The translations under genes were made by a program, and so were the position numbers. From positions 1 through 56,061 of the forward strand of contig CANJWO010000006.1 of assembly GCA_947478685.1 (NCBI GenBank): a stretch of DNA of 56,061 nucleotides, given 5' to 3'. Below are positions 43,290 to 51,699 of this stretch, piece by piece. This stretch comes from Chlamydiota bacterium (GTDB taxonomy: Bacteria > Chlamydiota > Chlamydiia > Chlamydiales > 2-12-FULL-49-11). Position 1 is the first letter of the stretch. Each line of letters begins with the position of its first letter. Below the pieces are notes generated by a model that was given only the letters and a program-made list of their open reading frames with translations, did no database searches and had not been told where the DNA came from.

Positions 43290-44978
43290 ATGCGAACGCT
43301 TATATTTTTTTCACTTTTAGGGTTTTCCCTCCTTTATGGCGGGGAAACCTCTATTCCAGATAGAAGACATATCCTATATCTAATGTCCATTCGACAAGTT
43401 GAACAAGCTATCGATGAATACCTTATAATTTATAAAATTGAAAAAAAACACGACTTTGAAGTTTTAGAACAGATGTGTCTTTCTCTTCTTGAAATTGGTA
43501 GCTCAAGTCCAAATCCAGACGATCAACTTTTAACTCTGTTTGGAATCTCCCTTTCAGGATCAAGCAATTCGTTTCTTACCTTTCTAGATACAGCCATACG
43601 AAGTCCTTATCCTGAAGTACAGGCAGCAGCTCTTCAGATTTTAAGTGGGCAACATGAAGATAAAAGCAATGAAATCATCTCTATTGGACTCAAATCAAAT
43701 TTCTTACAGATTCGCTTTGAAACCCTATTCTACCTAATTCATAGAAAAACATATAACTCTTTAGGCCAGGTTGAATCGTTAATTAACCTCCTTCCTGAAC
43801 AAGCAAAACCACTATTTGTTGAACTCTATGCAATCCATGGATCCTTTGAGGCTATTCAAATTCTGAAGCAACTCCTAAACGATAAAGACCCCAATGTTAG
43901 GATTACAGCAATCTTATATTCAGCTCTTTATCAAAGGGATGATCTCTTACCAAACATTCGATCAACTCTTACACATAGCGATCACCTTATAAAGGAAGCT
44001 GCATGTTTTGCTATCGGCCATTTAAAGGACTTAAATTCAGCTGATCCCCTAAAAAAAATCGCTACCACCTCACTTTTTCCTGAGACAAAATTAGCAGCAC
44101 TCATCTCCCTGCTGCGTCTCGGCCATACTGAAGCAAGTCTTGAAATATTTCAAATGGCAAAAGAGGGCAATCTTTTTGCGATCCATTTTCTTGGTGAAAT
44201 CCCAGGCAGCGATTCGGTTCTAGAGGAATTGCAGAGCTCCAAAGAACCGGGAGTCTCTCTCAATGCCACTATTTCACTTTTAAATCGAAAAAATCCCAAA
44301 GTACTTTCGCATTTAACCGAACTTTTACAAACAGATATTGAAATATCTGGCTTTGCCCCTTTCTCTTCTCCAGGACATGCTCTGATTGCCTGGAAGCGCG
44401 TCTCTCGGAGCTCACTTAAAGATCCCGAGCAAAAAAATAACTTAAAAGCAGTCTCTCTCCATTTTCAAGAAGAGCTTCTTGCAAAAGCATTAGAACTTCC
44501 TAATAAGACCTTTCTCCAAATAGCAAAGACATTAATGCAAAGCAAACAGACTAAGCTCTTACCACTTCTTATAAGACTTTTAGAAAACGAAGGAAGTGAA
44601 GAGACAAAAAACCTTCTAATCGAAAAAGCTTACGCAATAGAACATCCACTCCTCAGAAGCTATTGCAAACTAGCTCTATATCGTATGCACATAAGCGACT
44701 TTTATCGGACCGAATTCTTAAAATGGCTCGCCCACCAAAAAACCACCCGAATGATTGAGTTTCGTCCAATGTTAGAAGAGGGAGCTAAGATCGGCAAGCA
44801 CAAAGGAGATTACTCATTATCACCTGAAGAAATTAGCGGCCTCTTCATCGAATCATTTAATGCCCTTGCAACTAACCACGATCCCGAAGGGATCGAATTT
44901 CTCCTAGAATCTCTACGCGATGGCCACAGCAAAAACCGCTACGCCTTCGCCGGCCTCCTCCTCAAATCCATCCACTAG
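43290..44978 (+). CDS. Exported HEAT-repeat protein
   Basis: A 562-residue protein with a signal peptide (MRTLIFFSLLGFSLLYGG) and a chain of HEAT/armadillo-like helical repeats, for example KDPNVRITAILYSAL, SDHLIKEAACFAIGHLKD, FPETKLAALISLLRLG and EPGVSLNATISLLNR. Such solenoids usually mediate protein contacts in the periplasm or at the surface. It lies between the DUF3604 gene and lptD on the same strand, so a role in envelope assembly is possible. The last 80 bases are C-rich. Confidence 0.8.
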   Translation: MRTLIFFSLLGFSLLYGGETSIPDRRHILYLMSIRQVEQAIDEYLIIYKIEKKHDFEVLEQMCLSLLEIGSSSPNPDDQLLTLFGISLSGSSNSFLTFLDTAIRSPYPEVQAAALQILSGQHEDKSNEIISIGLKSNFLQIRFETLFYLIHRKTYNSLGQVESLINLLPEQAKPLFVELYAIHGSFEAIQILKQLLNDKDPNVRITAILYSALYQRDDLLPNIRSTLTHSDHLIKEAACFAIGHLKDLNSADPLKKIATTSLFPETKLAALISLLRLGHTEASLEIFQMAKEGNLFAIHFLGEIPGSDSVLEELQSSKEPGVSLNATISLLNRKNPKVLSHLTELLQTDIEISGFAPFSSPGHALIAWKRVSRSSLKDPEQKNNLKAVSLHFQEELLAKALELPNKTFLQIAKTLMQSKQTKLLPLLIRLLENEGSEETKNLLIEKAYAIEHPLLRSYCKLALYRMHISDFYRTEFLKWLAHQKTTRMIEFRPMLEEGAKIGKHKGDYSLSPEEISGLFIESFNALATNHDPEGIEFLLESLRDGHSKNRYAFAGLLLKSIH

Positions 44979-45020
44979 CTTAAAAGACAAATAAAAATTA
45001 ATTTTTTGTGTTTGATCTCG

Positions 45021-45049
45021 TATACAAAAAATTTATTCATCGTTATACT
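45021..45049 (+). promoter_or_regulatory. Candidate promoter TATACA-17-TATACT for lptD
   Basis: TATACA (45021-45026) and TATACT (45044-45049) have a 17-base spacer. Predicted start at about 45056 leaves a leader of roughly three bases before the ATG at 45059, with no ribosome site. Confidence 0.45.
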
Positions 45050-45058
45050 TTTTTTCTT

Positions 45059-47158
45059 ATGCGCAAAAATTGGGTTCTATTTCTTTTCTTTTTTATTCCA
45101 CTATTTGGTGAAGAGATTACGGTTGATGTCACCGATCCTGTCTATAAAGATGGAGTTTTGTCTTCCGATAAGGGCGGAATAATTCAATCGAGCAAGATGC
45201 GAGTGCAAGCTCAAAATTTAGAACTCAAGGAAGTTGATGGGGTTAAGGTTTTGACCGCAAAAGACAATCTATTTCTAATCTATGGAAAAAGGTTTTTTGT
45301 TGGAGACTCATTTACTTATAATTTTACAACGAAGCAGGGTGTATTAGAGAATGGAGTTTGCAATACCGAGGGTGTATTTATAGATGGGCAGAAAATCATC
45401 TTTAATAACGACGGCACTCTTACTATGGATAAGGCCCTTCTAACAACTTCGGAAAATAAAGAGTCTCCTTTTTCAATTCGGGCAAGAAATGTAAGCATGG
45501 ACGAAGAGTATAAAGTTAAGGCAAAAGGGATCACTTTATCAGCTTTTGATACTCCCGTCCTCTACTTCCCCTCTTATTCTAGAATTATGAATAAAAAGTT
45601 TCAGCCTGATCCAGCTGTTACCTATAGAGCCTTTTGGGAAAGGGGTCAGGGGCCTCTTTTTCTAATGCGCTACAGGGCATGGGACAAAGAAGGCTTAAAG
45701 GTATTTTGGCGTGGTGAATTTAGAACGGGCAACAAGGACACAGGTAGCAAGGCGACGCAATATCTTGTACCGAGAGGTGCCGGTATGGCAGTCGAAATCG
45801 ATTATCAAGATCCGGACAAACAACTCTTTAAATTTGCCTCCCGCAATTTCTATGCTTACGACTCTTTCTATAATGACACCCATCCAAAAAAATATCAGTC
45901 ACGCTATCGTATTCAAGGCTCTTTTGATGGAATGAGTGAAAATAAAAAAATCGAAACTGCTGGAAAATGGGACGCCTTAAGCGACCGAAATATGCGCTCC
46001 GATTTCCCAACACAGCTGTTTGAATTACAAACGCTAGGACGGACAGAAGGTTTTGTAAAAGCGAGATATGACTCGGCATTCACTTCACTCTATGTGAGAC
46101 CGAGAATCAACACCTTCCAAGGTTTTAAACAAGAACTACCTACCCTTAAAATTGCTGTAAAACCTTACGCCATTCCAAAAACAGGTGCTATTTTTGAAAA
46201 CTACTTCAAACTTGCATACCTCGATTACGTCTATGCAGACACTTTACACGGTGCAGTACACGATTTTAGATCGGGCAGAATAGAGAGCTCTCAATCACTT
46301 GTACGCCCTGTCCAGTTTGGCTTTTTACACGCTACTCCAAAAATCGGCTTTCAGGAGATTTATTACACTAATGGCCAGAATGAGAGTAGCGAGCTCCAAG
46401 CTCTTTTCCATTATGATTTCTCTTCACATGCAACCTTAGAAAGAACCTTCACAACGCTAACACATGAAGTCAAACCATATCTCGACTTCCAAGGTTTAAC
46501 TAAGCCAACAGCTTCGAGTACTGATATCCATATTTTTAGCATACAAGACGGTTTCCACAACCTAAATCAATTGAAGCTCGGTCTAAAAAACTCTTTTTTC
46601 AGAAATAGTGAGTTCTCTCCCTTACCTGGATTTTCAGCAGATCTTTACGCCTACAATTTTTTTAATGCAGAGACACTAAGCAAACCTTTTCCCAAGGGGT
46701 ACCTCGATCTTGTTTGGAACTATCCTAAACTGACTTTTCAAACAAATCTTGGCTGGAATTTCCAAAAAAACACCTACGATCATACAAATTTTGCTCTTAG
46801 CTGGACAGTAAATGAATATTTTGCCGCCTCTCTAGAGCTAAGACATCGCGGTAAATTCGAATGGAAGAAAGATAATTTTTATAACTACATGCTCGATGTA
46901 GCCCGTCCAATTGATGAGCTCGCAAATTCTCCCCTCTCCGATGAAAGAACCTCCCTCTTCACAAGATGGCAAATTCAACTAGCTCCTCTTTGGACTCTGC
47001 AAGTCCAAAATCACATTGGATGGCGACCTGGTCAGCCCTTTTATCATGAATCAAAATTTGACTTCTATACTACCATCACAAACACCTGGAAACTTAGACT
47101 TTCCTATATGCGCACCGTCCGAACAAACCAATATTCCTTCGGCATCACCCTCATTTAG
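45059..47158 (+). CDS. lptD: LPS-assembly outer membrane protein LptD
   Basis: Outer-membrane translocon that places lipopolysaccharide at the surface with LptE. From the ATG at 45059, a signal peptide (MRKNWVLFLFFFIPLFGEE) is followed by an OstA/LptA-like beta-jellyroll (SKMRVQAQNLELKEV, LTAKDNLFLIYGKRFFVGD) and a large beta-barrel domain of about 500 residues ending in alternating strands (KLRLSYMRTVRTNQYSFGITLI). About 699 residues, near normal. The frame is open 17 codons earlier, but that region carries the promoter and has no signal-like feature. The barrel's last residue is Ile, not the common Phe. Confidence 0.88.
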   Translation: MRKNWVLFLFFFIPLFGEEITVDVTDPVYKDGVLSSDKGGIIQSSKMRVQAQNLELKEVDGVKVLTAKDNLFLIYGKRFFVGDSFTYNFTTKQGVLENGVCNTEGVFIDGQKIIFNNDGTLTMDKALLTTSENKESPFSIRARNVSMDEEYKVKAKGITLSAFDTPVLYFPSYSRIMNKKFQPDPAVTYRAFWERGQGPLFLMRYRAWDKEGLKVFWRGEFRTGNKDTGSKATQYLVPRGAGMAVEIDYQDPDKQLFKFASRNFYAYDSFYNDTHPKKYQSRYRIQGSFDGMSENKKIETAGKWDALSDRNMRSDFPTQLFELQTLGRTEGFVKARYDSAFTSLYVRPRINTFQGFKQELPTLKIAVKPYAIPKTGAIFENYFKLAYLDYVYADTLHGAVHDFRSGRIESSQSLVRPVQFGFLHATPKIGFQEIYYTNGQNESSELQALFHYDFSSHATLERTFTTLTHEVKPYLDFQGLTKPTASSTDIHIFSIQDGFHNLNQLKLGLKNSFFRNSEFSPLPGFSADLYAYNFFNAETLSKPFPKGYLDLVWNYPKLTFQTNLGWNFQKNTYDHTNFALSWTVNEYFAASLELRHRGKFEWKKDNFYNYMLDVARPIDELANSPLSDERTSLFTRWQIQLAPLWTLQVQNHIGWRPGQPFYHESKFDFYTTITNTWKLRLSYMRTVRTNQYSFGITLI

Positions 47159-47219
47159 TAATGTTTTGCTATAAATCATTAATTATAATATAATTAGCAT
47201 TTAAACAATTTGGATAATT

Positions 47220-48590
47220 TTGCCTGACCCAGTTTTATCAACTCGCCATATATATGTCGGAAATCCAAGTTTATTCGAAGACCTTGCAAGAGAGGTCTCT
47301 ATGCATATCCCAGATTGCAGCAATGTTGTAAAACTTGATCCTTCATATAAAGAAGAACCCTCTCATAAAGTTTTTTTTATAAGAGACCAACAAGTTGTCC
47401 TACATGATGGTTCCCACTTAATTCCAGCCTGTATTGATGATCATCTTCTTCTATTAAAGGTGCAAACTCTATTACATCCACTTCAGCAACATTTTCTGAA
47501 ACCTTTAACTGGTTGCTATGGAACAGGCTTTACAAACGAAAGTCGAGCAAAAGCTCTGGAAACATGCGAGAAGCTAGGAATTCCCTTTATCCTAGGAAGA
47601 ACAGCCATTGAAGGGGGCAATTGTCATCTATTTTTTGGAAAAGATGGTATGTCTCGCGCCATTATAGGGCTGAATAGCCTGATCATCAGTTACATTGCAC
47701 TAGATGATCAGGGGTTTTTTGAAGAGAATGAATTTGAGCTAGGGACATTCCGATCTATGATTGGGGCACCTACAGATGAGAGTCTCCTTGTTGCAAGAAA
47801 TAATGAACTCCGAATCTCACTTCTAGCCATTCAAACAAGATTGGAGGAGCTCTACATAATACAAAAAGATATTACTACTCCCGATTCAATAAAATCTGAC
47901 ATCTATAAACAAGCTAGTAAACTCAGAGCCACTCTTGAAGAGCTGCAGAAAGATCTTTTAGTCCCCCTTACTCTTGAAGACCGCGTTCACTATAAAAACC
48001 TTGCAATCGCTTATGAGGCGCGCGTTCAATTGACAAAATCTTTGATCTCAAAAGAGCTCAAAGTACCTCTAAATAATATAGCGTTTGTCTTTCAAAATCA
48101 TTTTCACATAGATTTAGACCTACTTGTCACCTCAGAAGGAAATGTATGTTTTCATGACGAAACGAAAAGCAAAAAACTTCTTGCAGATGAATTACCTAAG
48201 GCGGGAGATCACCATCGCACCCTGTTAACTCAATATATAAACGCATCTGATCGAATGCCTTGCGCAGATGAAACCACTAAACTAAATGAAAAACTCTTAT
48301 CCTCAATTGGCTGTAAAACATTTGCTGTTCCAGGCTCTTACCGAGCTCCAGGAGAAGAGACCTTAAATTTTATGAACGGTATAACACTTCTTAAGTCTTC
48401 AAATGAGACCTTCTTTTTGACTAATGGTGCTCCTGATAAATACTACTCTTTGAAATTAGCCTTTAAGAATGCCGTTGAGGCCTGCTCTCCAGCAACTACA
48501 GTCCTCTTTTTCGACGACAACACTTCTACCCTTACAACCCTCCTTACAAAAAACGAAGGCGGCCTCCGCTGTATCACCTGGGTCCGCTAA
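47220..48590 (+). CDS. Pentein-superfamily protein, deiminase-like
   Basis: Not a named family to me, but the catalytic layout of guanidine-modifying penteins (agmatine or peptidyl-arginine deiminase type) is intact: EGGN at 131-134, HIDLD with His296 and Asp298, and Cys451 in GGLRCITWVR, which resembles GGxHCIT of agmatine deiminases. TLNFMNG (381-387) matches the SYLNFY region. The 456-residue length reflects an inserted helical, coiled-coil-like region at about 195-285. The start is TTG, with GGA seven bases upstream. No arginine-catabolism gene is adjacent, so arginine side chains of proteins or a small amine are possible substrates. It ends one base before the convergent def gene. Confidence 0.65.
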   Translation: MPDPVLSTRHIYVGNPSLFEDLAREVSMHIPDCSNVVKLDPSYKEEPSHKVFFIRDQQVVLHDGSHLIPACIDDHLLLLKVQTLLHPLQQHFLKPLTGCYGTGFTNESRAKALETCEKLGIPFILGRTAIEGGNCHLFFGKDGMSRAIIGLNSLIISYIALDDQGFFEENEFELGTFRSMIGAPTDESLLVARNNELRISLLAIQTRLEELYIIQKDITTPDSIKSDIYKQASKLRATLEELQKDLLVPLTLEDRVHYKNLAIAYEARVQLTKSLISKELKVPLNNIAFVFQNHFHIDLDLLVTSEGNVCFHDETKSKKLLADELPKAGDHHRTLLTQYINASDRMPCADETTKLNEKLLSSIGCKTFAVPGSYRAPGEETLNFMNGITLLKSSNETFFLTNGAPDKYYSLKLAFKNAVEACSPATTVLFFDDNTSTLTTLLTKNEGGLRCITWVR

Positions 48591-49121
48591 TTATTTGAAT
48601 TTAGCTTCAATTATTTTAAGTTCTGCATCGTGCTTTTTCTTGAGGATGCTTGGAAGCCTGTCGATAAAGAGAACGCCGTCTAGATGATCGCATTCGTGCT
48701 GGATACACCGGCTGCGCCAATATTTAAGCTCTTTTTGAATGAAGGGATTGCCATCGATATCGAGGGCTTCGAAGTCAATGCATTGAGGTCTTATTACATC
48801 TTCATGGAGTCCTGGAATTGAGAGGCATCCTTCGGAAAGAACGACTTTTTCTTTGGAAAATCGTGTGATAATGGGATTTATAAAAACTTGTGGTGGCGCA
48901 TCCATCGGATAGTTTTCCTCATCAATTTCGTCTGAAATTTGGATAGCAAACATGCGAAGAGCATATCCAATTTGGGGAGCCGCTAAGCCTAGTCCATTGT
49001 GCGCTTGCATTGTTTGAATGAGCTCTTCGGCAATGCGCCTAATTTCGGGAGTAATCTCTTTAACGGGCTTACATTTTTCTCGGAGCATCTTATCTCCGAT
49101 GTAACACATCTTTCTGATCAC
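48591..49121 (-). CDS. def: Peptide deformylase
   Basis: Removes the N-formyl group from nascent proteins; metal-dependent. All three motifs are present in 176 residues: GLGLAAPQIG, EGCLSIPG and the metal-binding QHECDHLDG. The ATG overlaps the secG stop by four bases. It ends next to the convergent pentein gene with no gap. Confidence 0.95.
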   Translation of the reverse strand: MIRKMCYIGDKMLREKCKPVKEITPEIRRIAEELIQTMQAHNGLGLAAPQIGYALRMFAIQISDEIDEENYPMDAPPQVFINPIITRFSKEKVVLSEGCLSIPGLHEDVIRPQCIDFEALDIDGNPFIQKELKYWRSRCIQHECDHLDGVLFIDRLPSILKKKHDAELKIIEAKFK

Positions 49122-49405
49122 AAACCGGCCTCTTCAATATATGTAGCAGCAGGCACTTCAGAATGACTCATTCCAGCTGACCAATAAGAGAGAATGAGGC
49201 AACCTACAAAGAAGATCACAGCAAGCCATCCTGTCATCTTTTTTAATACTTGAGGGGTAGAAGTTCCAAATAGAGAACCTCCTACATCTCCCCCAAAAGA
49301 GGCTCCAAAACCTAAACTTTTGCTCTCCTGAATCAATATCAAAAACGCAAGCGCGGTACAAAGAAGAAAAAACGTGATAATCGCTAAATAAAACAAAACA
49401 ATCAT
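49118..49405 (-). CDS. secG: Protein translocase subunit SecG
   Basis: Small membrane subunit of the SecYEG channel. Two helices flank a Gly-rich loop: IVLFYLAIITFFLLCTALAFLILIQ in part, then SLGFGASFGGDVGGSLFG, then MTGWLAVIFFVGCLILSYWSAG. Length 95. It follows tpiA by three bases. Confidence 0.93.
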   Translation of the reverse strand: MIVLFYLAIITFFLLCTALAFLILIQESKSLGFGASFGGDVGGSLFGTSTPQVLKKMTGWLAVIFFVGCLILSYWSAGMSHSEVPAATYIEEAGL

Positions 49406-49408
49406 TTC

Positions 49409-50128
49409 CTAACCTTCTGGTAGTAGTTGTATCATTTGACCAAACGTAGCAGCACCAAGCGATGCACCGCCCACTAAAACTCCATCAATAGAGCTTGCTT
49501 GAATCAATTTTTCAAAATTTTCTAATGTTACAGATCCCCCATATAAAACCGGAAGGGGATATTTTTCTTTAATAAAGTCGTGAACCTTGCAAATTTGTGA
49601 AATTTCGGCACTCTTTCCGCTTCCTATTGCCCAAACAGGCTCATAGGCTATAAGTACTCCAAGAGTTTTTAATTGTTCTTCTGAGAGATCTTCAAATGCG
49701 CTATCTAATTGCGATTGAATTATATCGAAAGTCTCACCTAACTCTCTCTCTTCTAAAGTCTCACCGACACAAAGGACAAATGAGAGACCCTCAACAACAG
49801 CTCTTTCAACTTTTCCTTGAATAAATTCATTTGTCTCACCAAGCAGGTGCCGTCTTTCTGAGTGTCCTAAAATAACAAAATCAGCGCCGGCATCACATAA
49901 TTGCATGCATGAAATCTCACCTGTAAAGGCCCCTTCGGCATAAGAATGCATGTTTTGACCACCAATTCTTATTTTCAAAGAATTACCAGCCATTTCACGT
50001 ATTAGGGTAAAAGGGACGGCGATACGGACATCTTTTTTTTGTGGAGATGGCAAAACATTAAGGAAATTTAGTGCCTCAGCAGCACTTTTATTGCACATTT
50101 TCCAATTTGCAATCAAAATCTTTTTCAT
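49409..50128 (-). CDS. tpiA: Triosephosphate isomerase
   Basis: Glycolytic interconversion of DHAP and G3P, giving the G3P substrate of Dxs encoded nearby. Visible: ANWKMC with the catalytic Lys, LGHSERRHLLGE with the catalytic His, AYEPVWAIGSGK with the catalytic Glu, and LYGGSVTLEN and DGVLVGGASLG for phosphate binding. 239 residues. It heads the tpiA-secG-def operon and is divergent from xseA across 31 bases. Confidence 0.96.
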   Translation of the reverse strand: MKKILIANWKMCNKSAAEALNFLNVLPSPQKKDVRIAVPFTLIREMAGNSLKIRIGGQNMHSYAEGAFTGEISCMQLCDAGADFVILGHSERRHLLGETNEFIQGKVERAVVEGLSFVLCVGETLEERELGETFDIIQSQLDSAFEDLSEEQLKTLGVLIAYEPVWAIGSGKSAEISQICKVHDFIKEKYPLPVLYGGSVTLENFEKLIQASSIDGVLVGGASLGAATFGQMIQLLPEG

Positions 50129-50159
50129 AAAAAGGGATTATCGCATAAAATGATACACT

Positions 50160-51458
50160 ATGTCAACATACAGGTCAATTTACAGCGTAAGCGAACTAAC
50201 ACACGAAATCAAAAAAAATCTTGAAGGGGCCTTTTCTTCGATCAAAGTCAAAGGCGAAGTAACCTCTCTCAGGAAGCAGGCCTCTGGCCATATCTATTTT
50301 TCTTTAAAAGATGCTACCTCTCAAGTCTCTGCTGTTTTATTTGCTGGATATGCGAAAACATTAGAGCGCTTACCAAGAGATGGCGATCAAATCATTGTTG
50401 AGGGAGAGCTCTCCGTCTACCCACCAAAGGGCTCATATCAAGTAATCATCAGGTCGATGCACTTTGATGGACTTGGAGATCTTTTACTTAAACTACATAA
50501 GTTAAAATTGGATTTGAAGGAACTCGGCTATTTTGAGGCCTCTAGAAAAAAAATCTTACCCCAGTTTCCTAAGACGATCGGCGTTGTTACAAGTCCAACG
50601 GGCGCTGTTATTCAAGATATAATAAATGTTTTGAAGCGAAGACTTCACTCCTTTCATCTCATTTTAAATCCTGTAAAAGTTCAAGGCGCAGGGGCAGCAG
50701 AGGAAATTGCAGGGGCAATTGATGATTTTAACAGACTCAAACTTGCTGATGTACTTATTATCGGTAGGGGCGGCGGCTCTCTTGAAGACCTCTGGCCTTT
50801 TAATGAAAGGTGCGTTGCTGATGCGATCCATAGATCGGAAATCCCTATTATCTCTGCAGTTGGTCACGAAACCGATTTTTGTATTGCAGATTTTGTAGCT
50901 GATGTAAGGGCTCCAACCCCCTCAGCAGCAGCAGAAATTGTTTCAAAAGAGAGCGCTACGATAGTCACTCAATTAAACAGAACAAAAACATCTCTTGCTC
51001 AAGCACTTACTCATATCCTAGAAATTTCTTACCAAAAAGTCGATGATGCAAAAGAGAATCTTGATCAGACCTGGAGGCACCATCTGGTCAGATTTAGAAG
51101 CCTATTAAAAAGTAGACGCTCCCATCTAGAAGGACTACTTCCCTCTAGACAAATCGCCCTACAAAAGGCTAGACTCGGAGCTATAAGGAGGCAATTTTCC
51201 TCTATAGATCAAATTTTAATAAAGAAGCGGACAGCACTTAAATACATGACGGACCACCTCTATGCTATCCATCCAAAAACTACATTAAAAAAAGGGTATT
51301 GCATTTGCTTTTCTGAAAACAAAGAATCAGCTATCATTAGAGCAGCTGATATTATTGTCCCCCAAAAACTTTCTCTCCTCTTTTATGATGGCGAGGCAAA
51401 GATAACCGCAACTACAACAGAGGTAAAAATTTCTCATGAGCAAAAATCCATCGTTTGA
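50160..51458 (+). CDS. xseA: Exodeoxyribonuclease VII large subunit
   Basis: Catalytic subunit of a single-strand DNA nuclease used in mismatch repair and recombination. The 432 residues open with an OB-fold (VKGEVTSLRKQASGHIYFSL in part), then IGVVTSPTGAVIQDIINVL, ADVLIIGRGGGSLEDLWPFN and VGHETDFCIADFVADVRAPTPSAAAE. A TAAAAT hexamer ends eight bases before the ATG, with no ribosome site. It overlaps xseB by 23 bases. Confidence 0.95.
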   Translation: MSTYRSIYSVSELTHEIKKNLEGAFSSIKVKGEVTSLRKQASGHIYFSLKDATSQVSAVLFAGYAKTLERLPRDGDQIIVEGELSVYPPKGSYQVIIRSMHFDGLGDLLLKLHKLKLDLKELGYFEASRKKILPQFPKTIGVVTSPTGAVIQDIINVLKRRLHSFHLILNPVKVQGAGAAEEIAGAIDDFNRLKLADVLIIGRGGGSLEDLWPFNERCVADAIHRSEIPIISAVGHETDFCIADFVADVRAPTPSAAAEIVSKESATIVTQLNRTKTSLAQALTHILEISYQKVDDAKENLDQTWRHHLVRFRSLLKSRRSHLEGLLPSRQIALQKARLGAIRRQFSSIDQILIKKRTALKYMTDHLYAIHPKTTLKKGYCICFSENKESAIIRAADIIVPQKLSLLFYDGEAKITATTTEVKISHEQKSIV

Positions 51459-51699
51459 AGAGGCTTATGCCAAGCTTGAGGACATTCTGGAAAAAATGAC
51501 AAAAAGCGATGTCTCACTAGACTTAGCTCTTGGCTACTATGATGAAGCTGACAAGCTTTTACAGCTCTGCACAAAAAAATTAGATGAAGCAGAGAAAAAA
51601 ATCGAGATTTTAACAAAAAATCGTGATGGGACTGCCAGCCTTAAAGATTTTACTCCGACAAGTGATCAAGTATTAACGAGAGATGAAAATCTTAACTAA
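51436..51699 (+). CDS. xseB: Exodeoxyribonuclease VII small subunit
   Basis: Regulatory partner of XseA. The 87-residue protein has the family signature SFEEAYAKLEDILEKMTKSD followed by SLDLALGYYDEADKLLQLC and a coiled-coil helix. It overlaps xseA at its start and dxs at its end, so all three are coupled. Confidence 0.92.
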   Translation: MSKNPSFEEAYAKLEDILEKMTKSDVSLDLALGYYDEADKLLQLCTKKLDEAEKKIEILTKNRDGTASLKDFTPTSDQVLTRDENLN

